A DNA stretch of 64,000 nt from Alloprevotella sp. OH1205_COT-284 (GTDB lineage Bacteria; Bacteroidota; Bacteroidia; Bacteroidales; Bacteroidaceae): assembly GCF_003859795.1 (NCBI RefSeq), contig NZ_RQYI01000001.1:1-64000 (forward strand), given 5' to 3'. The notes below the pieces were generated by a model, which saw only the letters and a list, made by a program, of their open reading frames with translations, searched no databases and was not told the origin of the DNA. Made by a program: the position numbers and the translations under genes. This document shows, one piece after another, positions 36,396 to 45,003 of the stretch. Each line of letters begins with the position of its first letter. Positions within the stretch are counted from its first letter, which is position 1.

Positions 36396-37055
36396 TTATT
36401 CCGACAGTTTGTCGCCGTAGCAAAGGTCGCCGGCGTCGCCCAGTCCGGGCACAATGTAGGCCGCTTCGTTGAGCACGGGGTCGATGGCAGCAATCCAAAG
36501 GGTGACGTCGTCTGAGGGAAAGAGTTGTTTGAGCCTTTCCACTCCCTCTTGACAGCCGATCACGGCGCAAATGTGCAGTTTGGCGGGAGTGCCTTTGGTG
36601 AGATAAGCCTGATAGGCCAAATTGAAACTGCCGCCCGTGGCCAACATTGGGTCGACGAGCATGAAAGTACAACCATTGAGATCGGGCGAGGCGATGTATT
36701 CCACACACACTTCGATGTCTTCCTTTCGTCCCTCTTTGCGATAGGCACTGACAAATGCGCTGTCGGCATCGTTGAAGACATCGAGAAACCCTTCGTGCAA
36801 AGCGATGCCGGCACGGAGCACGGTGCCGATGACAATGCGGTCGTCAATGGTATTGGCGTCGGCTTGTGCGAGAGGCGTTTGCACTACTTTCTTGCTGTAA
36901 TCGAGCGTGCGCGACACCTCGTAAGCCATGGCGTGGCCGATGCGGCGGAGGTTTTGGCGAAACCATGCGCGATTTTTTTGGATATTGACGTCGCGCAGCT
37001 CGGCGATGTAGTTGTTAATGACGGAGTTTTGTTCGGAGAAGTTGATAACTTTCAT
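36396..37055 (-). CDS. upp: uracil phosphoribosyltransferase
   Basis: About 219 aa. It converts uracil and PRPP to UMP (pyrimidine salvage). The PRPP-binding loop reads FMLVDPMLATGGSFN, and the N-terminal half has GTVLRAGIALHEGFLD; the C-terminal GLGDAGDLCYG is also typical. The start is MKVINFSEQN at 37055, which fits the family; a longer open frame to 37391 has no family similarity and runs through the gldN terminator. It is separated from the porN gene by that terminator. Confidence 0.93.
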   Translation of the reverse strand: MKVINFSEQNSVINNYIAELRDVNIQKNRAWFRQNLRRIGHAMAYEVSRTLDYSKKVVQTPLAQADANTIDDRIVIGTVLRAGIALHEGFLDVFNDADSAFVSAYRKEGRKEDIEVCVEYIASPDLNGCTFMLVDPMLATGGSFNLAYQAYLTKGTPAKLHICAVIGCQEGVERLKQLFPSDDVTLWIAAIDPVLNEAAYIVPGLGDAGDLCYGDKLSE

Positions 37056-37101
37056 AATATGTCGTATGTATTTGGATGCACGAAGAGAGAGAAACGGGCG
37101 C

Positions 37102-37151
37102 AAAAAAACTCCCCTTAGAGATGCTCTTTGTCGAACATCTCCTAAGGGGAG
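37102..37151 (-). terminator. intrinsic terminator at the end of the porPKLMN unit
   Basis: CTCCCCTTAG...CTAAGGGGAG with inner AGATG/CATCT gives a long stem (37109-37151), followed on the minus strand by AGTTTTTTTG. It starts 15 bp after the porN stop codon and separates the secretion genes from upp. Confidence 0.85.
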
Positions 37152-37165
37152 GGTGTTGTCGGTGT

Positions 37166-38239
37166 CTATCGTCGTTGGCGACGCACGGAATAGGTGCGCG
37201 ATGACGATGATGAAGTTTTCGAGGTTTTCACTTTCGGCGGCGATGCCGTGTTTTTTGAGGCAGAGCGCGATGCCCGTCGCGTCTTTTTGCGGCGATCGGA
37301 TGCGGTTTTTCCCGTGTCGGACGCATCGGCGGCTTGCACAAGGGAATCGGCGGCGGTCGAAAGAGATTTGGGTTTGGGAAGATTTCCCCAAACATGGTCT
37401 TGAAACATTTTCAGTTCGTTTTCGATGCGGGTGCGCTCTTTGGTTTGTGCGGAATCGGTGGTGGCGTATTGCTCGATAATGCGGTCTTGGAGGTTGGTGG
37501 CTTTGTAAATATCTCCGCGATAGCGATTGGTCGAGAAATAGTCATCGGCCGAGATGACAGCGGCATTGTTGAGATTGCTGCCCATGAGGGAAAGTTTGGC
37601 CAAATGGGGAGCGGCCTCCTCGTAGCTGATCCAGAAGAGGGGTTTGTATTGGTTTTCTCCTTCGCCAAATTCGGTGACGACGACCGGGCAAAGTGCCGAC
37701 ACCTTGGTGCGAAACGTGGCGGTGTGCTGATCGTAGTAAACGCTCTCTTTGAGGAAATAGACCTTGACGTCTTCCGAGGGAAGGTCGGCGTCATTGACAC
37801 GGAGTTTGCCTTCGACGGTTTCGTAGAAGATGCTGTTGTCGTCCATGATTTTCCGCCCCTTCACCACATGTGCCTCATCGAGATGCTCGTTGGCGTCGAT
37901 GGTATATTCGTAGGCCTTGATCTTCCCTCTCAGGATGAGTCGGAAGAGATAAACAAAAAGGTTTGCCCGATCGCGAGTGGGGGTGACGGGATAGTAGAGC
38001 GGCGCGTTCTCTTCCTGTTTGAGATGAATGCGTCGGTACACATCGCGTCGCCATGCGGCATCTTCGGGCATTTTGACGGCCGTCGGAAATTCGCGGATCG
38101 AGCCTTTGCCCGCGGTGCCGTTATTGGCGGCAGCTGTTTTTTTGGCCGCTGCCGCCTCGTTTCGGCGTGCAGGGGGCTGTGCTACGGCGGAAAGGCCGAC
38201 AAAAAGGAGCAAAAGGAAGAAAAGACGAGAGCACTTCAT
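37166..38239 (-). CDS. porN: type IX secretion component PorN/GldN
   Basis: 357 aa. Signal peptide (MKCSRLFFLLLLFVGLSAVAQ), then an alanine/lysine-rich stretch and a globular GldN domain with WRRDVYRRIHLKQEENAPLYYP, KVYFLKESVYYDQ, CPVVV and LFWISYEEAAPHLAK. The C-terminal third is basic and low in complexity (KKTRRASRSASKNT). PorN forms, with the lipoprotein PorK, the large periplasmic ring attached to the outer membrane in the T9SS. It is the last gene of the porPKLMN unit and is followed by a strong terminator. Length matches PorN/GldN proteins. Confidence 0.95.
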   Translation of the reverse strand: MKCSRLFFLLLLFVGLSAVAQPPARRNEAAAAKKTAAANNGTAGKGSIREFPTAVKMPEDAAWRRDVYRRIHLKQEENAPLYYPVTPTRDRANLFVYLFRLILRGKIKAYEYTIDANEHLDEAHVVKGRKIMDDNSIFYETVEGKLRVNDADLPSEDVKVYFLKESVYYDQHTATFRTKVSALCPVVVTEFGEGENQYKPLFWISYEEAAPHLAKLSLMGSNLNNAAVISADDYFSTNRYRGDIYKATNLQDRIIEQYATTDSAQTKERTRIENELKMFQDHVWGNLPKPKSLSTAADSLVQAADASDTGKTASDRRKKTRRASRSASKNTASPPKVKTSKTSSSSSRTYSVRRQRR

Positions 38240-38287
38240 AAAATCAAATATTCTGAGTGTCGGATATGGCGGTGATGCGCCGGGGGG

Positions 38288-39841
38288 TTAGTTGATGATC
38301 ACTTCGAGCGAGCCGGGCAGGGTACGCTCCATGCCGTCGGGGCCAATGGTGCGGACGCTGCTGATGTAGAAACGCTTGCCCTTGGAAAGCGTGCGAATGA
38401 GGTTGCGTTGGTCTTCGGTGAACGAGGCCGAAGAGGAGGCGCGGGTGAGCACGTTGCCCATGCGGTCGTGGAAGACGCATTCAAACGAGAGCACGCGGAA
38501 AGGAATGTTGAGCAGGCCGTCGTCGATAGCGGCGGTGAGCGATTTTGCGCCGACGATGCTGCCTTTGGCGATGCGACCGCCACTGATCAGATCGTCGCCC
38601 ACGGCGATGAAAACAGAGGGGTCGGGGAGCTTGCGCACCTTGAAAGAGAAACTTCCGAGCGATTGTGGCTTTCCGCCGACAACGCCATTGACGGAAAACG
38701 TCACGTCTTGTCCGACCTTGGAGGGACGAGCCACGTATTTTCCGTTGCCTTTGGGCGAGAGCGTACCGCCGTTGAGCGAGAGCGAGATTTTGTCGGCGGC
38801 CACGCCGGAAGCACTCACGGAAATGGGGTTGTCATAGCCGGCATAGAGCACGTTCATCAAATCGGCCGCCACGGTGGCACCGGTCGGAGGAGCGATGACG
38901 TTGTATTTTTGTCGGAACTCGCGGCGAATGATTTCGCCGCCGGCATTGGGAACGGTGATGTAGCCCGAAAAGTTGTATTCGCCGGGAGCACCGACACGAA
39001 AGTTATATTGTCCGCCGTTGTCGATGCGACGGCCGTTTACGTAGACTTCGGGGCGTTGCGTGGTGTCCACGGCCGCCATGAAGATGCGGCTCCGAAACTC
39101 GTCGCCCGGAAAGAGCGTGGTGGCTTCGGGCAGCACGTAGGCATTGAGTTCGTTTACACGCACGTCTTTGAGGTCGATGTTGGCGGCAAGGGTGTGCAAC
39201 ACTTCGCTTTCGGCCTTGCGGACATCGCTCTGCAACTTGCTCAACATCGTCACGGCGGCTATCGAGGGCATGGACTCAAACATGTATTCCTGCCAGTTTT
39301 TTCCGAGGTTGTCGGAATTGGCCGGAACTTCGGTCGAGAGGTTGGAGGCGATGAGTGCCTGTTGGCGTTTGTCGGAAATGAAAGAGGTGATCAGTTGGCG
39401 ATAGCGGTTGATGTGATCATAGAGTTTTCGTCCGCGCAGACTGACGGGGTTGAGCATAATGGTCGAGGCGGCTTCGAGATCTTCTTTGTTTTCCAAATTT
39501 TGAGGATCTCCGTCTCTCCCGTCGGTTTCGCGCGCAATCGCCCATTTGAGTTGTTCGGCCGTTCGACACAGACTGTCGGAAGCCATTTTGACGCGTTGTG
39601 CCTTTTCAAACCACGGTTTCACCTTTGTGGGATTGGCTTTGAGCTGTGTGGCGAAGTCGTCGTAAATGGCTTGGTTTTCTTTTTCCGCGTTGGCAATGGT
39701 GCGATCAAGACTGTCGCCCACGAGAACGAAACCTTTGAGTACGTCGTTGGAAACGTTGAGTGCCAGCATGGCCATCAACACGACATACATCAGGTTGATC
39801 ATCTTCTGTCGGGGCGATATTGGTTTTTTCTTGATAGACAT
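38288..39841 (-). CDS. porM: type IX secretion motor component PorM/GldM
   Basis: 517 aa, the usual GldM/PorM size. A short N-terminus and a single membrane helix (KMINLMYVVLMAMLALNVS, about 13-31) are followed by a long helical and beta-rich periplasmic region. PorM dimers link the inner-membrane motor (with PorL) to the PorK-PorN ring and turn with proton flow. Family motifs include VSNDVLKGFVLV and the C-terminal domains rich in beta strands. It lies 27 bp after porL and 48 bp before porN on the same strand. Confidence 0.96.
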   Translation of the reverse strand: MSIKKKPISPRQKMINLMYVVLMAMLALNVSNDVLKGFVLVGDSLDRTIANAEKENQAIYDDFATQLKANPTKVKPWFEKAQRVKMASDSLCRTAEQLKWAIARETDGRDGDPQNLENKEDLEAASTIMLNPVSLRGRKLYDHINRYRQLITSFISDKRQQALIASNLSTEVPANSDNLGKNWQEYMFESMPSIAAVTMLSKLQSDVRKAESEVLHTLAANIDLKDVRVNELNAYVLPEATTLFPGDEFRSRIFMAAVDTTQRPEVYVNGRRIDNGGQYNFRVGAPGEYNFSGYITVPNAGGEIIRREFRQKYNVIAPPTGATVAADLMNVLYAGYDNPISVSASGVAADKISLSLNGGTLSPKGNGKYVARPSKVGQDVTFSVNGVVGGKPQSLGSFSFKVRKLPDPSVFIAVGDDLISGGRIAKGSIVGAKSLTAAIDDGLLNIPFRVLSFECVFHDRMGNVLTRASSSASFTEDQRNLIRTLSKGKRFYISSVRTIGPDGMERTLPGSLEVIIN

Positions 39842-39868
39842 TCGTCGGGAATGTTGAATGTTTTCTAC

Positions 39869-40882
39869 TTATAATTCGGTTTCGCTTTGGGGATTGGCGG
39901 CAGAAGCTGTGGCGGTCATGGCGGCTGCGGGATTGCTCATGATGCTGAGCGTCTGCATCATGCGGGCATAAATACGATTGACCTCTTCGATTTTGGCCGC
40001 CAAATCTTTGGTTTGCGCATTGATGTCTTCAATGGTATTGACTTGTCGGGAAATGGAAGCAAAGTGCAGGTCGTAAACCTTGTTGATGCCGATGAGCGTG
40101 CGGTTGAGGTTTTCCATTTCCTGAGAGTCGCGTGTGAGTCTTGCGCTCTGTTCGTCTACTTTGGCAAGGGTTTCGTTGAGGGTGGTGAGTTTTCCGATGT
40201 AGTCTTGCGTGGCGGCTTCCATTTCGGGCGACAAAACGGCTTGTGCACGGCGCAGGAGTTCGTCGTTGGCCAAACGGATAATGGTGGCGAGTTTGTCGGC
40301 CTCTTGTTCCACGGTGGCGGTTCCTTCGGGGGTGTTGTAGAGGTTGGCGACGGCCGCCTGCCATGAACCGGCGGGAGCGTTTGCTGCGGCTTCTCCTTCA
40401 CCGGAAGAGGGAGCTACTCCGCTACCGACTGCCGATGTGCCGCCGATGATGATCGTCGAACCGCCCGGCACGCCGCTGCCGTGAGCCGCTGCCGGAGAAG
40501 AGGGTGTTTCGATTTCGGAAGCGCGGTGTTCGTGGTGGCGATGTTCATGTTCAATCTCGTGCTCGGTGCCGTGTTCGGTATCGTTTTCAATCCAACCTTC
40601 GGCGCGCTCGATTTCCTCGTCGGTTTCAAAATCTTTGGCCAATTCCTTGCCGATTTCTTCTTTGTCGAAAGGACGGTCGAAAGCGGCGAGAAAAAACACG
40701 ACGGCTTCGGTGCCCATGCCGAGGAAAAGCATGAGGTTGCCGCCGGGAATGTGGGTGAGTTTGAAGAGTGCGCCGAGAATTACGATGGCTGCGCCCCACG
40801 AATAGGCGTAGTTGAGAAAGGTTTGTCCGGGCACACTGTCCATCCAGTGTTGGAGGCGGACGACGATATTGAGTTTGCTCAT
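39869..40882 (-). CDS. porL: type IX secretion motor component PorL/GldL
   Basis: 337 aa. Two N-terminal membrane helices (about 20-75) carry the family motif FKLTHIPGGNLMLFLGMGTEAVVFF; the acidic residue in the second helix (GMGTEA) is the one proposed to handle protons in GldL. A helical cytoplasmic domain fills the C-terminal half (about 165-337). Between them is an unusually long linker (about 95-165) rich in His and Glu (EHEIEHEHRHHEHRAS) and then in Gly, Ser and Ala. PorL and PorM form the T9SS motor. The gene sits between porK and porM. Confidence 0.95.
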   Translation of the reverse strand: MSKLNIVVRLQHWMDSVPGQTFLNYAYSWGAAIVILGALFKLTHIPGGNLMLFLGMGTEAVVFFLAAFDRPFDKEEIGKELAKDFETDEEIERAEGWIENDTEHGTEHEIEHEHRHHEHRASEIETPSSPAAAHGSGVPGGSTIIIGGTSAVGSGVAPSSGEGEAAANAPAGSWQAAVANLYNTPEGTATVEQEADKLATIIRLANDELLRRAQAVLSPEMEAATQDYIGKLTTLNETLAKVDEQSARLTRDSQEMENLNRTLIGINKVYDLHFASISRQVNTIEDINAQTKDLAAKIEEVNRIYARMMQTLSIMSNPAAAMTATASAANPQSETEL

Positions 40883-40912
40883 AAGGCTAAGCGTTGATTG
40901 CGAGAGGAGGAA

Positions 40913-42364
40913 TTATCGTTTTTTCTTATCGCTGGTGTTGGAGCTGACCGTTGCTGCTTTGGAACGCACGCATCGGAAACCGACGAAAGATCGCGGATGA
41001 TTTTGGTATTCCCACGTGCGCCATGCCGATCGAATGAAAGAAAGGGGGTCTTTCCACGAACCGCCGCGCACGCTTTTTCGTTTTAGGAAATAGGGGTCTT
41101 CCTTGGCGGCGTCGTAGCGCAGTTCGGGATTGACATCGGCCATTGCGTTCACGCCGGCTTCGGTAAACACGGTGTTTGTCCATTCGGCCACGTTGCCGGC
41201 CATGTCGAAGAGGCCGTTGCTGTTTGCGCCGTAGATGCCCACGCGGGAGGTAATGAGGTTGCCGTCTTCGGTGTAGTTGCCGCGATCGGGCTTGAAGTTG
41301 GCAAAGAAGCATCCTTTTTCGTTTTTCGATTCTTGGCTTTCCCAAGGAAAGGGATTTCCTTCACGGCCGCGGGCGGCAAATTCCCACTCCACTTCGGTGG
41401 GCAGGCGGTAGCGTTGTATGTAGCGCGCCTCGGCTCCCATGCCGCGCAACAGATATTCGGTGCGCCATGCGCAGAAAGCCTGTGCCTGCTCCCACGTCAC
41501 GCCCACGACGGGATAGTCGTTGTAGGCCGGCGAGGAGAAGTAGTTTTTCATGTACACGCCGTTGTTGGCATTGGGAAAGTCATTGACCCACACAGTCGTG
41601 TCGGGATATACGGGCACGATGTAGGTGTTGAGAAAATCGTAGAGCGAAGAGAGGGGGCGATTGATGGTTTCGCGCACGATCTTTCCGTTTTCATCAATAT
41701 AGGCCGTGTCTTTTGAAATCATCACCACCTCTTCGGGATCGACCGCGATGTCGGTGTTGAGCACACGCTCTTCGGGATTAAGACGATATTTTCGGAGGGC
41801 GGCTTTTTCGTAGTCGAAGATTTCGTAGCGATAGTTGAGCTGCCGGTCGTCAAGCATTTTGGTGCCGTCGATGGGATGCGTTTTATAGACGCTTTCGAGG
41901 GCTCTGGCCTGGTCTTCGTTGGGTTTGCGCCACGGCAGAGGCTTGTTCCAGTTGAGATGAGGTTTGACAGGATCGCCGAATTTGTCGGTTTCAATTTTGT
42001 AGGTTTCGTCGCCGCCGAAAGAAGGATCGGCCATGCGCTCGCGCAAAATGCTGTCGCGCACCCATTCCACAAACTGCCGATACATCGAGTTGGTCACTTC
42101 CGTTTGATCCATCCAGAAGCCATCGACCGAAATTTCCTTTTGAGGAATCATCGTGCCCCACAGACTGTCGTTTTCTTGCAGACCGATTTGCAGATAGCCT
42201 CGTTTAATCTCGATCATGCCGTAGGGCGTCGGTTCCATAGGTGCATGGGAGCGTTGGCCGGTGACCTCGCCGCCGTTGCGCATGGCAACGCCGCTGCCGC
42301 CGAAGCAGGAAACGAGTACGGAGGCAATCGCCGCACCCCAAAAGAGTGTGAATATCTTTTTCAT
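40913..42364 (-). CDS. porK: type IX secretion lipoprotein PorK/GldK
   Basis: 483 aa. The N-terminus is a lipoprotein signal with lipobox VLVSC (Cys at about 20). The body is a formylglycine-generating-enzyme-like (FGE-sulfatase) domain with VDGFWMDQTEVTNSMYRQFVEWV, WEQAQAFCAWRTEYL, PTEVEWEFAARG and RGGSWKDP, ending with VGFRCVRS. In GldK/PorK this domain has a structural role: it forms the outer-membrane-attached ring with PorN. It is 81 bp downstream of porP and 30 bp upstream of porL. Confidence 0.96.
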   Translation of the reverse strand: MKKIFTLFWGAAIASVLVSCFGGSGVAMRNGGEVTGQRSHAPMEPTPYGMIEIKRGYLQIGLQENDSLWGTMIPQKEISVDGFWMDQTEVTNSMYRQFVEWVRDSILRERMADPSFGGDETYKIETDKFGDPVKPHLNWNKPLPWRKPNEDQARALESVYKTHPIDGTKMLDDRQLNYRYEIFDYEKAALRKYRLNPEERVLNTDIAVDPEEVVMISKDTAYIDENGKIVRETINRPLSSLYDFLNTYIVPVYPDTTVWVNDFPNANNGVYMKNYFSSPAYNDYPVVGVTWEQAQAFCAWRTEYLLRGMGAEARYIQRYRLPTEVEWEFAARGREGNPFPWESQESKNEKGCFFANFKPDRGNYTEDGNLITSRVGIYGANSNGLFDMAGNVAEWTNTVFTEAGVNAMADVNPELRYDAAKEDPYFLKRKSVRGGSWKDPLSFIRSAWRTWEYQNHPRSFVGFRCVRSKAATVSSNTSDKKKR

Positions 42365-42445
42365 AAGTCAATCAAATGCATCGTGGTGAAGAGCGGCCGT
42401 CGGCGGATGTCGGCAGACAGCCTCGGTGTGGCGTGAAGCGAGGGG

Positions 42446-43435
42446 TTAGAGCCACCTCACGCTTTTGTGCAGGTTGCGCCCTTTTTTGCCCAAATCCAAG
42501 TTCAAACGATAGGTGAGGGTGATTTCGTGCTGCCCGGCCGACAAGCCGAGGCCGGCGGTGTTGGCCTCGTAGCCGTAGCTCAGATCAATGCCTCGAAACG
42601 TGCCTCCGACAAAAAGCCCCACACTGCGACCCGGAGCGTAGTTGAGGCCGGCAGAGAGCTTCCGTTTTTCAAACTCATATTGTCCGCGCAGCGTCAGATC
42701 GAGCCGATAGTCGGTAAAATCGGTGCGCAACATGGCAGAAGGGGTTATTGTATAGAACGGATGGTTTAATTTTATATTGTATCCGCCGCTGAAATTCAGC
42801 AAACTTTTGACCTCCAAATCGTTGCTTTCTCCCAGCAACACCGTCGGCGCGGTCAGGCGGAGCATGGATATTCCGAGGTGAAGACTGCGCCTTGTGTATC
42901 CGGCTCCTGCCGAAAGGTCGAAAGCCGATCCCGTCAGTTTGGCCGAGGGGAAGGCCGGATCGTTACCGTCGGCCAAATCGGCTTTCGTGCCGTCGATTTC
43001 CTCCTGCAACATATCGGCTTGAAGTCCCACGGAGAGAGTGCCTCCGTATAGTTTTTGGTGATAGGCGTATTGCAGGGCGAAACGCTTGTGGGAAAACAGT
43101 CCGATGGCGTCATTCAGAAACATCGCCCCCACACCGTGCCGGGTCGTTCCCATGGCAAAAGCCATGTCGGCACCTGCCCACATGGTGCTTCCGGCGTTTT
43201 CAAAACCGGCGGCGTGCGTTTGCAGTGCGGCGTTGACGGTGAGTTGTGGCGATCTGCCCACGGCGGCCGGGTTCCACTGTGTTTCCACTTGGTGATATTG
43301 CATGAATGCCACATCTTGCTGTGCATACGCAGAGAAAGGAAACCAACCGCCCGACAACACGAGCACAGCCCACACGATACGACAAACGGCTCTCCTTATC
43401 GTTTGAAAGGAAAGACAGTCGAAACATGGGGGCAT
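42446..43435 (-). CDS. porP: type IX secretion outer-membrane protein PorP/SprF family
   Basis: About 329 aa from the ATG at 43435. Signal peptide (MPPCFDCLSFQTIRRAVCRI through FPFSAYAQ), then the PorP_SprF signature QDVAFMQYHQVETQWNPAAVG and a beta-barrel with repeated aromatic-rich strands such as FALQYAYHQKLYGGTLSVGLQ and GIDLSYGYEA. Start choice: a -7 box (43484-43491) overlaps the longest frame, so 43486 cannot be the start; 43474 would leave almost no leader, and 43435 gives a normal leader and signal peptide. It is the promoter-proximal gene of the unit porP-porK-porL-porM-porN. Confidence 0.9.
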   Translation of the reverse strand: MPPCFDCLSFQTIRRAVCRIVWAVLVLSGGWFPFSAYAQQDVAFMQYHQVETQWNPAAVGRSPQLTVNAALQTHAAGFENAGSTMWAGADMAFAMGTTRHGVGAMFLNDAIGLFSHKRFALQYAYHQKLYGGTLSVGLQADMLQEEIDGTKADLADGNDPAFPSAKLTGSAFDLSAGAGYTRRSLHLGISMLRLTAPTVLLGESNDLEVKSLLNFSGGYNIKLNHPFYTITPSAMLRTDFTDYRLDLTLRGQYEFEKRKLSAGLNYAPGRSVGLFVGGTFRGIDLSYGYEANTAGLGLSAGQHEITLTYRLNLDLGKKGRNLHKSVRWL

Positions 43436-43483
43436 CTCTCCGGTGAGGAGAGAAATGTGGTTCGTGTGAAACATTTTCGCCGA

Positions 43484-43491
43484 CAAATTTA
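43484..43491 (-). promoter_or_regulatory. -7 element of the porPKLMN unit
   Basis: TAAATTTG on the minus strand with GTTG 20 bp upstream, the Bacteroidota -33/-7 layout. Because the gaps within the unit are at most 81 bp, this probably drives all five secretion genes. The DNA from 43492 to 43727 shows no gene. Confidence 0.65.
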
Positions 43492-43727
43492 CGATAATCC
43501 CTTAATTACACCAACGTTTCGCGGCAACTTTTAGTATGTCGTCGCCCTAACGACGCGCTCGTAGAGGAATTGTCGTAAGCCAATTCGGGATAAAGAATAC
43601 TTGTTTTTTAGCTTGAAACAGTTTCATCGGAAGCCCCCAAAAAAGAGGATTATCTTACAGAGGTTTCTATTTTGCTACTTGTTACCTTTATCTTTTGATT
43701 GCCTTTTCTCTTTCGTCGCAGCGTTTT

Positions 43728-44276
43728 CGATGAAACCGCCCTTTTCGGCCGCTTTCTTACCCTATTTTTATTTTTTGCCGTTTTGCCTTCGCTAAAACGC
43801 CTTTCCATTTGAATTTCAGCGGGTTTCGTGCGAAGGCAAGTGAAGGCAAACTTTTTAATCGATTTTCAAACAACTGAAAATCAAGACATAACGGTGAAGG
43901 CAAAACGAGGTGTTTGCTTTCACCTGCTTCCGCCATTGCAGTGCGCAAAACGGCTTACATTCAAGGCAGTGAAAGCAAAAAATCGTTTCAATAAACTGAT
44001 TTTCAGACAACTGCAATCCGAGAACAGATTTTGCCTTCACTTGCCTTCGCAAGAAACTCACTGACATTCAGGAGATTTGCTCGTTTTGCGAAGGCAGTGA
44101 AGGCAAAATGCAATCACAAGGAATACGCGCGCGTGCGCGAGAGCGAAGTATTTTTGTGCCCACGGGAGGCGGATTTACTCAGGTCTGAGTTAGAAATTTC
44201 TGCAAGCCATGTAGTTTTTTCTGCGAGCCATGTAGAATGTCCCACCCGGCATGTGGCTTTTTCCACAAGGAGGGAA
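43728..44276 (+). repeat. composite element, copy C
   Basis: Very similar to copy A (13240-13760) and in the same orientation. TTTTGCCTTCGCTAAAACG (43783-43801), 27-bp arm (43824-43850), inner hairpin with GGTGAAGGCAAA and TTTGCTTTCACC (about 43893-43924), second arm (44030-44056; 26 of 27 pair), direct word pair (about 44086-44107), alternating tract ACGCGCGCGTGCGCGAG (44125-44141) and a 21-bp array (about 44157-44276). Array cores include TCAGGTCTGAGTTAG, CTGCAAGCCATGTAG, CTGCGAGCCATGTAG and CCACCCGGCATGTGG; this is the longest array in the window. It lies between porP and the gene ending at 44279. Confidence 0.85.
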
Positions 44277-44278
44277 CG

Positions 44279-44896
44279 TCAAAAATAGTTGATCACGTAG
44301 TGCTGTTTGTTGAGATTCGGATAGAGATAAATCAGTCCGAAACGATAGAGGTCAAACGTGACGACCGCGGAAGGCGCATGGCAGAGGGCTTTCCAAAGTT
44401 TTCGGGACGCGGCGTTTCGATGCGGACTGCGACACACGATGAGCGCGGGAGAGGAAACGGCGACGGGGTTGCTCAAAAAAATGTCGTCGGCCGAGATACA
44501 GTTCTGCAAAAAGTCGGAGCAATAGACGAAATCGCATGTTGCAATCAGTTCGGAGAGCGAAACGGGCGATGCGTAAACCGTCTGTCGGGCATGAGGTCGC
44601 GCGGCGCGCAGATAAGCCTCGACACGTCGGTCGGCCGTTCCGACCATGCCGATGCGATCGGCTTTTTGCGCATTGGCCAATCGAAACAGCAAACGCTCGT
44701 CTTTTTCCGACAGCAATCCCTGCCATGCCTTGCGTTGCCGCGAGAGCGGAGCATAGGCATAATACTCGTCGCGGCAATAGATGACGCCCGTCACCAAGTT
44801 GAAAGCAAAAGGGGAATGCACGCCGTAACCGCACCGATGACGGATGCGGCGAAACCACTCGAAGAGGCGACGAGAAAGACAATAGTCGGTGTTCAT
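44279..44896 (-). CDS. hypothetical protein, Rossmann/methyltransferase-like (Bacteroidota)
   Basis: 205 aa. It resembles a Bacteroidota family of short proteins whose N-terminus has GYGVHSPFAFNLVTGVIY and whose end reads like YPNLNKQHYVINYF; both are present, so the protein looks full length. The middle (ADRIGMVGTADRRVEAYLR, then ATCDFVYCSDFL) could be a reduced SAM-methyltransferase fold, but the glycine-rich SAM motif is not clear, so activity is doubtful. Function unknown. Its stop codon lies directly beside the 21-bp array of composite element C. It has no obvious operon partner. Confidence 0.7.
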   Translation of the reverse strand: MNTDYCLSRRLFEWFRRIRHRCGYGVHSPFAFNLVTGVIYCRDEYYAYAPLSRQRKAWQGLLSEKDERLLFRLANAQKADRIGMVGTADRRVEAYLRAARPHARQTVYASPVSLSELIATCDFVYCSDFLQNCISADDIFLSNPVAVSSPALIVCRSPHRNAASRKLWKALCHAPSAVVTFDLYRFGLIYLYPNLNKQHYVINYF

Positions 44897-45003
44897 GCGG
44901 CGAATGTACGTTTTCTTTTCGGACTATGGGCAGGAATGCCGCGAAAAAGCAAAAAAACGGCGGTGGCGTGCCCTGCCTTCACGATGCGACAGCCCGACGG
45001 CGG

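Noticed and set aside
37056-37391. Extended Upp start at 37391
   Set aside because: The extension crosses the porN terminator and is unlike the family; the normal start MKVINFSEQN lies at 37055.
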